Assembly: GCF_001427875.1 (NCBI RefSeq) | Contig: NZ_LMHK01000001.1 | Coordinates: forward strand, 250,871 to 314,870 | Reading direction: 5' to 3' | Origin: Devosia sp. Root685 | Lineage (GTDB): Bacteria > Pseudomonadota > Alphaproteobacteria > Rhizobiales > Devosiaceae | Length of the DNA stretch: 64,000 nt | Part shown: positions 27,227 through 35,416 of the stretch, piece by piece | How the letters are laid out: each line of letters begins with the position of its first letter | How positions within the stretch are numbered: the first letter of the stretch is position 1 | Translations under genes and position numbers: made by a program | The notes under the pieces: generated by a model | The model's database searches: none | What the model was told of the DNA's origin: nothing | The model's input: the letters and a program-made list of their open reading frames with translations, nothing else

Positions 27227-27799
27227 TCAATTGCGATAGTGCACAACCATCAGCGCTCTTGCGGGCGCGGTGGATTCGTTGACAATTTCGTGGGGGAGGT
27301 CGGCGCGGTAGCGGGCTGTTTCGCCTTTGCTCAGGGCTTGCCGGCCGTCGCCGCTGATGACGGCGAGGCCGTCGGTCCAGGCGGTCAGGTGTTCCGTTGT
27401 GCCGGGGGAATGAGGCGAGCTGGCAAGGCTTTTGCCCGCGGCGATTTCCACTTCGTACCATTCCACCTGGCTCGCGAGACCAGGTGGGCTCAGGATGCGG
27501 AGGGTCCAGTCGCCTTTGGGCGAGCGGATTTCCGGGGTGTGGGCGAGACTCACCACTTCGATGGGCTCGGGCTGTTTTTGCGATATGCCGCCGCCGACCA
27601 GTTCGGCAAGATCGAGTTCGAGCGCCTGGGTGAGGCCCCACAGCACGGCGAAGGTCGGGTTGGCCTCGCCGCGCTCGATTTGCGACAGCATGGATTTTGA
27701 AACCCCCGAGCGCGCCGCCAGTTGTTCCAGCGTCAGGTGGCGGGCTTTGCGCTGCGCCTGAATGATGGGACCGAGTTGGGGCGCGGACTCCGTGCTCAT
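27227..27799 (-). CDS. XRE-family regulator with C-terminal cupin domain
   Basis: A 190-residue regulator. The N-terminal Cro/C1-type HTH is IIQAQRKARHLTLEQLAARSGVSKSMLSQIERG (about residues 12-45), and the C-terminal half is a small beta-barrel cupin (VEWYEVEIAAGKSLASSPHSPG, then GDGRQALSKGETARYRADLPH) that usually binds a small effector. Divergent from kbl-tdh, with symmetric and repeated sites in the 69-bp gap, so it probably controls threonine catabolism (inference from position). ATG start 27799; longer in-frame extensions are antisense to kbl. Confidence 0.9.
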   Translation of the reverse strand: MSTESAPQLGPIIQAQRKARHLTLEQLAARSGVSKSMLSQIERGEANPTFAVLWGLTQALELDLAELVGGGISQKQPEPIEVVSLAHTPEIRSPKGDWTLRILSPPGLASQVEWYEVEIAAGKSLASSPHSPGTTEHLTAWTDGLAVISGDGRQALSKGETARYRADLPHEIVNESTAPARALMVVHYRN

Positions 27800-27804
27800 A
27801 TAAA

Positions 27805-27858
27805 TTCCATTGTAGCGGATTAAAATATCCAATATATTGGAATTTCCATTATAGCGGA
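27805..27858. promoter_or_regulatory. Operator array between the XRE-cupin regulator and kbl
   Basis: Two direct copies of TTCCATTRTAGCGGA (27805-27819 and 27844-27858, 39 bp apart) flank a perfect 14-bp palindrome TCCAATATATTGGA (27828-27841). The second copy runs into the kbl ribosome site, GCGGAGG. The A/T-rich palindrome contrasts with the surrounding GC-rich DNA and may overlap the divergent promoters. Confidence 0.75.
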
Positions 27859-27868
27859 GGATGCGGCG

Positions 27869-29059
27869 GTGGATAGCAGATTTCTGGATCACGTGAACTC
27901 GGTGCTGGCCGAGATCGAGGCGGCGGGTCTTCGCAAGGTCGAGCGGGAGATTTCCGGGCCGCAGGGCGGGCGGATCGCGGTTGGTGGGCGCGAGATGCTG
28001 AACCTTTGCGCCAACAACTATCTCGGGCTCGCGAACCATCCGGGCATTCGCCGCGCGGCGGCTGAGGCGCTGGATAGCCACGGGTTTGGCATGGCCTCGG
28101 TGCGGTTTATCTGCGGGACGCAGGACCTGCATCGGGCGCTGGAGCGGCGGATCGCTAGGTATCTCGGCAAGGACGATGCCATTCTCTTTGCGGCGTGTTT
28201 CGATGCGAATGGGGCGCTGTTCGAGACGTTGCTGGGGCCGGAAGATGCGGTCATTTCGGACTCGCTCAACCATGCGTCGATTATCGATGGCGTGCGACTG
28301 AGCAAGGCGAAGCGATATCGCTTTGACACTTCGGACATGGATGCGCTGGAAACCCAGCTCAAGCAGGTGGAGGCCGATGGCTGCCGGTTCAAGCTCATCA
28401 TCACCGATGGCGTGTTTTCCATGGACGGGCATGTCGCCAAGCTGAAGGAAATCTGTGCGCTGGCCGAGCGGTTTGGCGCGCTTGTGGCGGTGGATGATTG
28501 CCATGCGACGGGGCATCTCGGGGAGAAGGGCATGGGGACGCCCGCGCTTACGGGCGCAGGGAACGGTGTCGATATTGTTACGGGTACGCTGGGCAAGACG
28601 CTCGGTGGCTCGATGGGCGGGTTTATCGCGGCGGCGCAGCCGATCATCGATCTGCTTAGGCAGCGTGCGCGGCCTTATTTGTTTTCCAACAGTCTCGCGC
28701 CGGCCGTGGCTGCGGGGTCGCTGAAGGCGATTGATATTGCAGAGTACGCGGATGATCTGCGGGCCAAGCTGGCGGGGCATGCGGCGAAATTCCGCAAGGG
28801 GCTTGGTGAGGCGGGGTTTTCGCTGATCGATGGGCAGACGCCGATCATTCCGGTGATGCTGGGCGATGCCGTTCTGGCGCAGCGCATGGCTAAGGAGCTG
28901 GATGCGCGGGGCGTTTATGTCGCCGGATTCTTTTATCCGGTGGTGCCGCAGGGCAAGGCGCGCATTCGCACGCAGATGTCTGCGGCGCTGAGTGATGACG
29001 ACGTGGATTTTGCAATTGCTGCATTCAGCGATGCTGGCCGCGCGCTGGGAGTGATTTGA
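27869..29059 (+). CDS. kbl: Glycine C-acetyltransferase (2-amino-3-ketobutyrate CoA ligase)
   Basis: A 396-residue PLP enzyme of the alpha-oxoamine synthase family that splits 2-amino-3-oxobutyrate with CoA into glycine and acetyl-CoA. Seen: [46 protein letters not shown] (Asp/His contacting PLP) and the Schiff-base Lys in [19 protein letters not shown] start with GCGGAGG 7 bases upstream. Overlaps tdh by one base (TGATG), so both enzymes are co-translated as the threonine dehydrogenase pathway. Confidence 0.95.
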   Translation: MDSRFLDHVNSVLAEIEAAGLRKVEREISGPQGGRIAVGGREMLNLCANNYLGLANHPGIRRAAAEALDSHGFGMASVRFICGTQDLHRALERRIARYLGKDDAILFAACFDANGALFETLLGPEDAVISDSLNHASIIDGVRLSKAKRYRFDTSDMDALETQLKQVEADGCRFKLIITDGVFSMDGHVAKLKEICALAERFGALVAVDDCHATGHLGEKGMGTPALTGAGNGVDIVTGTLGKTLGGSMGGFIAAAQPIIDLLRQRARPYLFSNSLAPAVAAGSLKAIDIAEYADDLRAKLAGHAAKFRKGLGEAGFSLIDGQTPIIPVMLGDAVLAQRMAKELDARGVYVAGFFYPVVPQGKARIRTQMSAALSDDDVDFAIAAFSDAGRALGVI

Positions 29060-30096
29060 TGAAGGCGCTGGTCAAGGCAAAGGCGGAACGAGGCATTTGG
29101 ATGGAAGACCGTCCGGTGCCCGAGATTGGGCCGGATGATGTGCTGATCAAGGTCAAGAAGACCGGCATCTGCGGTACGGACGTGCATATTTACAATTGGG
29201 ACGAGTGGGCGAGCCGTACGGTGCCCGTCTCGATGATCACCGGGCATGAATATGCCGGGGAGATTGTCGCCGTGGGCGGCAATGTGCGCGGGCTGAAGAT
29301 CGGGCAGCGCGTGTCGGGCGAGGGCCATGTGGTCGGCGGCAATAGCCGCGCGGCGCGGGGCGGGAAGTATCACCTTGATCCTGATACCAAGGGGATCGGC
29401 GTCAATCTGCCGGGGGCATTTGCCGAGTTCGTGCGCATACCGGCTTTCAACGTCGTGCCGCTGCCGGACAGTGTCGACGATGAAATCGGGGCCATTCTCG
29501 ATCCGCTGGGCAATGCGGTGCATACGGCGCTGTCGTTCGACATTGTGGGCGAGGATGTGCTTATCACGGGTGCTGGGCCGATTGGCATCATGGCTGGTGC
29601 GGTGGCGCGGCATGTCGGGACGCGGCATGTGGTGATTACCGATATCAGCCCGCAGCGGCTGGAATTGGCGGCGAAGGTGGCCGATGTGGTGCCGGTCAAT
29701 GTGGCGCAGGAAGACCTGCGCGAGGTGATGAACCGGCTTGGCATGCGTGAGGGTTTTGACGTTGGGCTCGAAATGAGCGGCGCGCCGGCAGCGCTCGACC
29801 AGATGATCGACCATATGGTGATGGGCGGGAAGATTGCGCTCTTGGGTATTCCGGCGCGGCCGTTCCCGTTTGACCTCGGCAAGATCGTGTTTCGGATGAT
29901 CACGCTCAAGGGGATTTATGGGCGCGAAATGTTCGAGACCTGGCACAAAATGCTGGCCATGCTCGAAAGCGGGCTGGATGTGCGCGGGGTGATCACCGGG
30001 CGGCGGCCGGCGGGGGATTACGCGGCGGCGTTTGAAGAGGCGGCGTCGGGGACGGGGGGGAAGATTGTGTTGGATTGGGAGAAGGTGGGGGAGTAG
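29059..30096 (+). CDS. tdh: L-threonine 3-dehydrogenase
   Basis: A 345-residue zinc-dependent medium-chain dehydrogenase oxidising L-threonine to 2-amino-3-oxobutyrate, the substrate of Kbl. The catalytic zinc ligands Cys38 ([10 protein letters not shown]) and His63-Glu64 (ITGHEYAG) align in number with E. coli Tdh; the NAD Rossmann loop is [12 protein letters not shown]. The structural-zinc lobe has lost all four Cys: positions equivalent to 93, 96, 99 and 107 read Gly, Ser, Ala and Asp ([10 protein letters not shown] then HLD). ATG chosen over an upstream TTG since it overlaps the kbl stop. Confidence 0.93.
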   Translation: MKALVKAKAERGIWMEDRPVPEIGPDDVLIKVKKTGICGTDVHIYNWDEWASRTVPVSMITGHEYAGEIVAVGGNVRGLKIGQRVSGEGHVVGGNSRAARGGKYHLDPDTKGIGVNLPGAFAEFVRIPAFNVVPLPDSVDDEIGAILDPLGNAVHTALSFDIVGEDVLITGAGPIGIMAGAVARHVGTRHVVITDISPQRLELAAKVADVVPVNVAQEDLREVMNRLGMREGFDVGLEMSGAPAALDQMIDHMVMGGKIALLGIPARPFPFDLGKIVFRMITLKGIYGREMFETWHKMLAMLESGLDVRGVITGRRPAGDYAAAFEEAASGTGGKIVLDWEKVGE

Positions 30097-30106
30097 TCGC
30101 ACTTTG

Positions 30107-30365
30107 CCTTCTCCCCTTGTGGGAGAAGGTGCCCCGAAAGGGTCACCGAATTCGCACTCGCGAATTCGGTTGGGATGAGGGGGATGTGGTCTAACCACTC
30201 GCTCCTCTGCGGAGGCCCGGCCATTCGAGCGCAGCTCTCATGGCCTTCTCGCCTCAAATCATGCCACTGGCATGATTTGCCCTGCGGGACGGCTCGAAGC
30301 CCCTCACCCTGACTTTTCGCTGACGCGAAAAGTCTGTCCCTCTCCCGCAAGGGGCGAGGGGAGGT
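30107..30365. repeat. Composite repeat region between tdh and the TetR gene
   Basis: Three modules: hairpin CCTTCTCCCC/GGGAGAAGG (30107-30129); CCGAATTCGC/GCGAATTCGG hairpin (30146-30169), shared with the 22.1-kb element; and CCTCACCCTGACTTTTCGC... with CTCTCCCGCAAGGGGCGAGG (30301-30365), shared with 17331-17403. No gene is seen in the 407-bp gap apart from these and the operator below. Confidence 0.75.
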
Positions 30366-30432
30366 TCAGTGCGAGGGGCGAGCTATCACACCAAAATCCG
30401 CTCCAAATCCAAAAATCCCCCTTGCGCGGAAC

Positions 30433-30448
30433 CGTACCGTACGGTACG
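30433..30448. promoter_or_regulatory. Perfect 16-bp palindrome, probable TetR operator
   Basis: CGTACCGTACGGTACG is fully self-complementary and centred 63 bp upstream of the TetR-family start, the usual place for an autoregulatory TetR site. A second inverted repeat, GCCGAA/TTCGGC, lies at about 30466-30481. Confidence 0.75.
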
Positions 30449-30503
30449 CCTGCGGACGGAAATTGCCGAAAGCGTTCGGCTATGCGTCTGCGGGGGACGA
30501 CCA

Positions 30504-31151
30504 GTGCCTTTGCCCATCAAGATCAGCGAAGAAACCTTCACGCCCCGCCAGCAGGCGGTGCTGACGGCTGCGCTCGATTTGTTGGTCGAGAACGGCGATG
30601 GTCTGACCATGACGGCCGTGGCGCGGCGCGCTTCGTGCTCCAAGGAAACGCTCTACAAGTGGTTCGGTGATCGCGATGGGTTGCTTACGGCGACCGTGCA
30701 ATGGCAGGCGGCCAAGGTGCGCATGCCGCATGTGGATCGCAGCCATCTCAGTGCGAAAGTGCTGCGCGAAAGCCTCGAGCAGTTTGCGCGCGATTTACTC
30801 ACCACCATCATCGGTGAAGTGTCCATAACGCTCAATCGTACGGCCATTACCCATGCTGCCCAGGAGAAGGACAGCCTTGGGAACATCGTGCTCGAAAACG
30901 GGCCGATGGCGATCCGGCGGCGGCTGAAGCCGATTCTGGAAGCGGCCCGCGATGCGCGGCTGTTGCGCTTCAATTCGAGCGAAGACGCTTACCGTATCTT
31001 TTTCGGCCTTGTTGTCCGCGATGTGCAGATCCGTCTGCTGCTCGGCGACAAGAGCCTTACCCAATCCAATGTCGAAGCCAATATCGAAGCCGATGTCAGG
31101 GCCGCGACGGATCAATTCCTGGCCCTCCACGGGGCCAAGGCCAATACCTAA
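30504..31151 (+). CDS. TetR-family transcriptional regulator
   Basis: A 215-residue regulator. The N-terminal HTH contains LTMTAVARRASCSKETLYKWFGDRDGLL (about residues 34-61), then a helical effector domain ending DQFLALHGAKANT. GTG start with GGGGGA 8 bases before it; the frame stays open upstream but that part covers the palindrome. It lies 25 bp before ilvC on the same strand, so the two may share transcripts, which is an unusual partner for ilvC. Effector unknown. Confidence 0.85.
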   Translation: MPLPIKISEETFTPRQQAVLTAALDLLVENGDGLTMTAVARRASCSKETLYKWFGDRDGLLTATVQWQAAKVRMPHVDRSHLSAKVLRESLEQFARDLLTTIIGEVSITLNRTAITHAAQEKDSLGNIVLENGPMAIRRRLKPILEAARDARLLRFNSSEDAYRIFFGLVVRDVQIRLLLGDKSLTQSNVEANIEADVRAATDQFLALHGAKANT

Positions 31152-31164
31152 AAATCGCTATTGA

Positions 31165-32196
<1,032 letters not shown>

Positions 32197-32232
32197 AAGC
32201 CTGAAATCACTCGGTTCACGTCATCTGCTGAC

Positions 32233-32324
32233 TGCCATCCCGGCCCTCGGATCAAGTCCGAGGGTAAACTGCGGGGAACCATCCTGAGATCTCAAGATGG
32301 GCCCCGGCCTGCGCCGGGGTGACA
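32233..32324. repeat. REP-like palindromic element (TGTCATCCCGG family, longer form)
   Basis: Contains CCCTCGGATCAAGTCCGAGGG hairpin arms, a GAGATCTC-centred palindrome and GCCCCGGCCTGCGCCGGGG with GTGACA at the end. The GAGATCTC core and the ending match 1093-1165. Confidence 0.78.
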
Positions 32325-32373
32325 ATCGAGGGTTGAGTGAACTAGGTGTATTGTCTGGCGTTCAGCGAATAGT

Positions 32374-32404
32374 AACGGGGGCCTTGTGCCCCCGTTTTCT
32401 TTTC
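32374..32404 (+). terminator. Terminator between ilvC and the NUDIX gene
   Basis: Eight-base-pair stem ACGGGGGC/GCCCCCGT, 5-base loop, followed by TTTTCTTTTC. It lies 178 bases after ilvC and 19 bases before the next start, so it closes the ilvC transcript or attenuates the next gene. Confidence 0.85.
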
Positions 32405-32422
32405 TCAACTGCGAAGGTCCCC

Positions 32423-33142
32423 ATGAGCATTCGCGTTATTCCCATCACTGGCGTCCATATCCGTTTCGTGCCCGGAGCGTGGCCTATGCCGGATGATCTA
32501 CGAGCGTCCGTGCCGGGGCGGTGGGCGGCGATGCTGGAGGCCAACTCGCACCTTTGGGACGGGCGGATTTTGGGCGTGTCGCCGCCGGTCGTGGGCGAAG
32601 ATGGTATCTTGCGCGCCGAGGCGCGTGAGGATGCGTTTTCGTCTTTCCTGACCTGGCGCGAGGCCGGGTTTCCGGAGATGGGCATTCGCAACCTTTTCGG
32701 GTCGGCGCTCATCGTTTCAGCCGATGGATTTTTGATCCTTGGTGTGATGGGCGAAGACACTGCGAATGCCGGACGAATTTATCCGCCGGGTGGGTCGCTG
32801 GAACCGCGGGATGTGATGGAAGATGGGCGGGTGGATGTCGCCCGATCGACGGCGATCGAGCTGACTGAAGAGACTGGTCTCGATGCGGCCAATGCTCGGC
32901 TGGGCAATCTGATTGCGGTGCTCGACGGGCCGCGAGTGTCGGTAAGCCGTGCCTTTCATTTCGATGCTTCGGCGGAGGAGCTGGTGGCTGAGATTCGGAG
33001 AAATCTGGAGAAACAGGAGCATCGCGAACTGGGCGATGTCGTTGCGGTCAGGCGTGCCGAAGACGCGGCGGGCAGGGGGCAGGTGATGGCCTATACGGCC
33101 GCCTTGCTAGATCACTGGCAGGGCGGAAAGATTTCGCTTTAG
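32423..33142 (+). CDS. NUDIX-domain protein of unknown substrate
   Basis: A 239-residue protein. The C-terminal half holds a NUDIX box: GRIYPPGGSLEPRDVMEDG, then STAIELTEETGL (metal-binding ELTEE). The longer spacing in the box places it outside the canonical 23-residue motif. The N-terminal roughly 85 residues (FVPGAWPMPDDLRASVPGRWAAM) resemble a cap region found in larger hydrolases acting on nucleotide sugars. ATG start; GAAGG lies 5 bases upstream, immediately after the ilvC terminator, so the promoter position is unclear. Confidence 0.78.
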   Translation: MSIRVIPITGVHIRFVPGAWPMPDDLRASVPGRWAAMLEANSHLWDGRILGVSPPVVGEDGILRAEAREDAFSSFLTWREAGFPEMGIRNLFGSALIVSADGFLILGVMGEDTANAGRIYPPGGSLEPRDVMEDGRVDVARSTAIELTEETGLDAANARLGNLIAVLDGPRVSVSRAFHFDASAEELVAEIRRNLEKQEHRELGDVVAVRRAEDAAGRGQVMAYTAALLDHWQGGKISL

Positions 33143-33193
33143 GACAGCATTGCCAATGCAGTAGAACCGAGATCGCTTGATGGAGGGGTGTTT

Positions 33194-33658
33194 ATGGCTT
33201 TGCCGGATTTTCCTGTTGAGGGTGGGTGCCAATGCGGAGCCACGCGCTATCGCCTGAAGACCTCCCCGCTTTCGGTTTACAATTGCCACTGCAAGGACTG
33301 CCAGCGCTTTTCGGGCGCCGGCTGGTCGATGTCGATGATCGTCCGGAATGATGATTTCGAATTGTTGCAGGGCGAAATCGCCCGTTACGACCGCACGGCG
33401 GATAGCGGCAATGTCGTGCGCATGAACTTCTGTGCCCATTGCCATGGCTGGCTGTGGAACGATCCGCCGGCCGGGACCATCAAGGTGGTGCGGGCCGGCA
33501 CGCTGGACGACCTGGATTGGGCCGCGCCGGTGGGAAATATCTGGACAGACAGCAAGGCCGCCTGGGCTCATATTGATCCCGCGCAGGTCAATTTTCTAAA
33601 AGGCGCGGCTGATCGGACACCTTTGTTCGAGGCCTGGACGCGTTCGCATCAGGATTGA
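33194..33658 (+). CDS. GFA-family (glutathione-dependent formaldehyde-activating-like) protein
   Basis: A 154-residue Mss4-like zinc protein. Cys pairs are seen in GGCQCGATRYRL, NCHCKDCQRFSG and FCAHCHGWLW, the family's zinc ligands. Despite the family name, most members have no proven formaldehyde chemistry. ATG at 33194 preferred over a GTG two codons earlier, as GGAGGG then has proper spacing. The next gene starts 5 bp after its stop, suggesting an operon of three genes (GFA, UPF0303, PhzF). Confidence 0.87.
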   Translation: MALPDFPVEGGCQCGATRYRLKTSPLSVYNCHCKDCQRFSGAGWSMSMIVRNDDFELLQGEIARYDRTADSGNVVRMNFCAHCHGWLWNDPPAGTIKVVRAGTLDDLDWAAPVGNIWTDSKAAWAHIDPAQVNFLKGAADRTPLFEAWTRSHQD

Positions 33659-33663
33659 GTGAC

Positions 33664-34155
33664 ATGACCACTGAAGACGATATTGCCCTCGTGAAGCGTC
33701 AGGAGCTGGACCTGGTTCTGCCGGCGCTGGATGAGGCCGTGGCTTTCGAGATCGGCGCGAGCATTCGGGCGCGGGCGCTGGAGGAAGGTCTTTCGCTGGT
33801 GGTCGATATTCGCACCTGGGATCGGCAGCTGTTTTTCTCGGCGACGCCGGGGACGAGTGCGGACAATGCCGAATGGGTGCGGCGCAAGATCAACACGGTG
33901 CGGCGGTTTCAGCGGGCCAGCTATCGTATGGTGCTGGAGCGGGGCGAAGCGCCGTTTTCGCCGCAGTCCGGTGCCGATCCGGCTGATTATGTGATCGCCG
34001 GCGGCGGCTTTCCGCTGCGGGTGAAGGGGGCGGGTATCATTGGTTCGCTGACCATTTCCGGACTGCCGGGCCGCAAGGATCATGGCGTGGCTGTTGATGC
34101 ACTTTGTGACCATCTTGGACGCAATCGTGCCGATTATGCTTTGCCCGAGGCCTGA
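33664..34155 (+). CDS. UPF0303 / heme-degrading-like (DUF336) protein
   Basis: A 163-residue protein of the GlcG/HbpS-like fold, UPF0303 branch. Seen: DEAVAFEIGASIRARALEE, LVVDIRTWDRQLFF, DNAEWVRRKINTVRRF and the late GGFPLRVKGAGIIGSLTISGLPG with DHGVAVDAL. Function in the family is unproven; heme or small-ligand binding has been suggested for relatives. ATG start just after the GFA gene; the PhzF gene follows after 3 bp. Confidence 0.82.
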   Translation: MTTEDDIALVKRQELDLVLPALDEAVAFEIGASIRARALEEGLSLVVDIRTWDRQLFFSATPGTSADNAEWVRRKINTVRRFQRASYRMVLERGEAPFSPQSGADPADYVIAGGGFPLRVKGAGIIGSLTISGLPGRKDHGVAVDALCDHLGRNRADYALPEA

Positions 34156-34158
34156 AAG

Positions 34159-35043
34159 ATGAAGCTCGACTATCTGCTGCTCGACGTGTTTACGCGCGAG
34201 CGTCTGCAGGGCAACCAGCTTGCCGTGGTGCTGAAGGCGGATGGCCTCCTCGACAACGAGATGCAGGCCATCGCGCGGGAATTCAACCTCAGCGAGACGG
34301 TGTTTCTGAGCAAGCCGCAAAGCGAGCGGAATTCCGCGGGTGTGCGCATTTTTACCCCGCATGAGGAATTGCCGTTTGCCGGGCATCCGACTGTTGGTGC
34401 CGCCGTTGTGCTCGGCTTGCAAAACGACCGGACTGCGGTTCGCCTGGAAGAAAAAATCGGTCTCGTGACCGCGCTTTTCGAAAAGGCTGACAAGCGCTCG
34501 GGCGAGGCGCGCTTTGCGCTGCCGCGCTTGCCGACCAAGGTGGCTGACCTGACGGACAAGCTGGGCATCGCGCAGGCGCTCGGCATCGAGGTCGAGGAGA
34601 TCGGCTGCGATGTCTTCGCGCCGGCCGTTTATACGGCGGGGGTGACGTTCCATCTCATTCCGGTGCGTGATGCGGGTGTGTTGGCCCGCGTGCGCGCCAA
34701 CATGGCGATGTTCGAGGATGTTTTCTTCCACGATCATAACTCGGCTTATGTCTTCACACTGACGCCGGAAGAGCCGGAGAACGATATTGCCGCGCGCATG
34801 TTCAGCATAACTGCGGGGGAAGATCCGGGTACCGGTTCGGCAGCCGCTGCACTGATCGGGCTTTTGTCGGACAAGGCGGATTTTGGGGCGGGGCAGGCGG
34901 ATTATGCGCTGCGCCAGGGCAAGGAGATGGGGCGGCTATGCCGAATCTCACTGCAATTGCGTCGCGAGGGTGAGGTGCTGACGCGCGGCGCGATTGGCGG
35001 GCACGCGGTCATTGTGGGCGAGGGTGTGCTGGACCTGGGGTAG
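34159..35043 (+). CDS. PhzF-family epimerase/isomerase
   Basis: A 294-residue two-domain diaminopimelate-epimerase-fold protein. Seen: LDVFTRERLQGNQLAVVL, FNLSETVFL (conserved Glu, the PhzF catalytic residue), FTPHEELPFAGHPTVGAAVVL and GEDPGTGSAAAALIGLL. Members include PhzF isomerase, but most chromosomal copies have unknown substrates. No phenazine genes are nearby. Third gene of a tight three-gene run. Confidence 0.87.
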   Translation: MKLDYLLLDVFTRERLQGNQLAVVLKADGLLDNEMQAIAREFNLSETVFLSKPQSERNSAGVRIFTPHEELPFAGHPTVGAAVVLGLQNDRTAVRLEEKIGLVTALFEKADKRSGEARFALPRLPTKVADLTDKLGIAQALGIEVEEIGCDVFAPAVYTAGVTFHLIPVRDAGVLARVRANMAMFEDVFFHDHNSAYVFTLTPEEPENDIAARMFSITAGEDPGTGSAAAALIGLLSDKADFGAGQADYALRQGKEMGRLCRISLQLRREGEVLTRGAIGGHAVIVGEGVLDLG

Positions 35044-35176
35044 CCCAGTAGCCCTCCTCCCGAGGTGAAGAGGTCTACTGGCTTACGATCCGATAAAATC
35101 ACACCAATTGCCGCTTCGAGGCTTGCACGATGCGGCGAATTCGATCATGCTGTTGTCAAATTAGAGAGTTTTCTCC

Positions 35177-35299
35177 ATGCAGCGCCGTCGCGCCAAAGCT
35201 ATCGCCATCACTCAGCAGCAGGTCCTCAAGACCCGGATGCTGATTGCTGCTGGCATGCTGCTTTTGCCCGCGCTTCTCCTCCTTCTTATCAGCCCCTGA
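35177..35299 (+). CDS. Leader ORF of leuA (40 codons, leucine-rich)
   Basis: A 40-codon frame with GAGAG 8 bases before its ATG. The N-terminus is basic (MQRRRAKAIA). The end is strongly leucine-rich: residues 28-30 are Leu-Leu-Leu and residues 33-37 are five consecutive Leu, read by CTT CTC CTC CTT CTT, codons less favoured here than CTG. Its stop codon lies inside a compound hairpin, and leuA starts 117 bp later. This fits a leucine-sensing leader peptide. The same hydrophobic stretch could equally make it a one-helix membrane microprotein; the codon run and location favour the leader. Confidence 0.72.
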   Translation: MQRRRAKAIAITQQQVLKTRMLIAAGMLLLPALLLLLISP

Positions 35300-35337
35300 T
35301 CACCGGCAGCTCGGATTAGCGAGCGGGTCGTCAGGGG
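35293..35337 (+). promoter_or_regulatory. Compound hairpin at the leuA leader stop codon
   Basis: Outer arms CCCCTGA (35293-35299, containing the stop) and TCAGGGG (35331-35337), with an inner hairpin GCTCG/CGAGC (35309-35313 with 35320-35324). A ribosome stalled on the Leu run would cover the outer 5' arm. Confidence 0.6.
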
Positions 35338-35369
35338 ATATCGCCATAAACCGAACATCTAGATATGTC

Positions 35370-35398
35370 CGGTCCAGCGAGCCATTGCCTCGGGGCCG
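35370..35398 (+). promoter_or_regulatory. Hairpin directly before the leuA ribosome site
   Basis: Ten pairs: CGGTCC-AG-CGAG with CTCG-GGGCCG (one T-G pair, two-base bulge), loop of 7. It ends 2 bases before the AGGAAAG ribosome site of leuA and has no T tract, suggesting translational rather than transcriptional control. Confidence 0.6.
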
Positions 35399-35416
35399 AT
35401 AGGAAAGAATAGAAAA

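Noticed and set aside
33000..35043. Possible phenazine or other secondary-metabolite cluster around the PhzF gene
   Set aside because: Neighbours are a GFA-family protein and UPF0303; no biosynthetic core genes are present and chromosomal PhzF-like genes are common.
35177..35299. Treating the leuA leader only as a small membrane protein
   Set aside because: The run of CTT/CTC leucine codons just before the hairpins and leuA is better explained by a leader role, although a membrane microprotein is not excluded.
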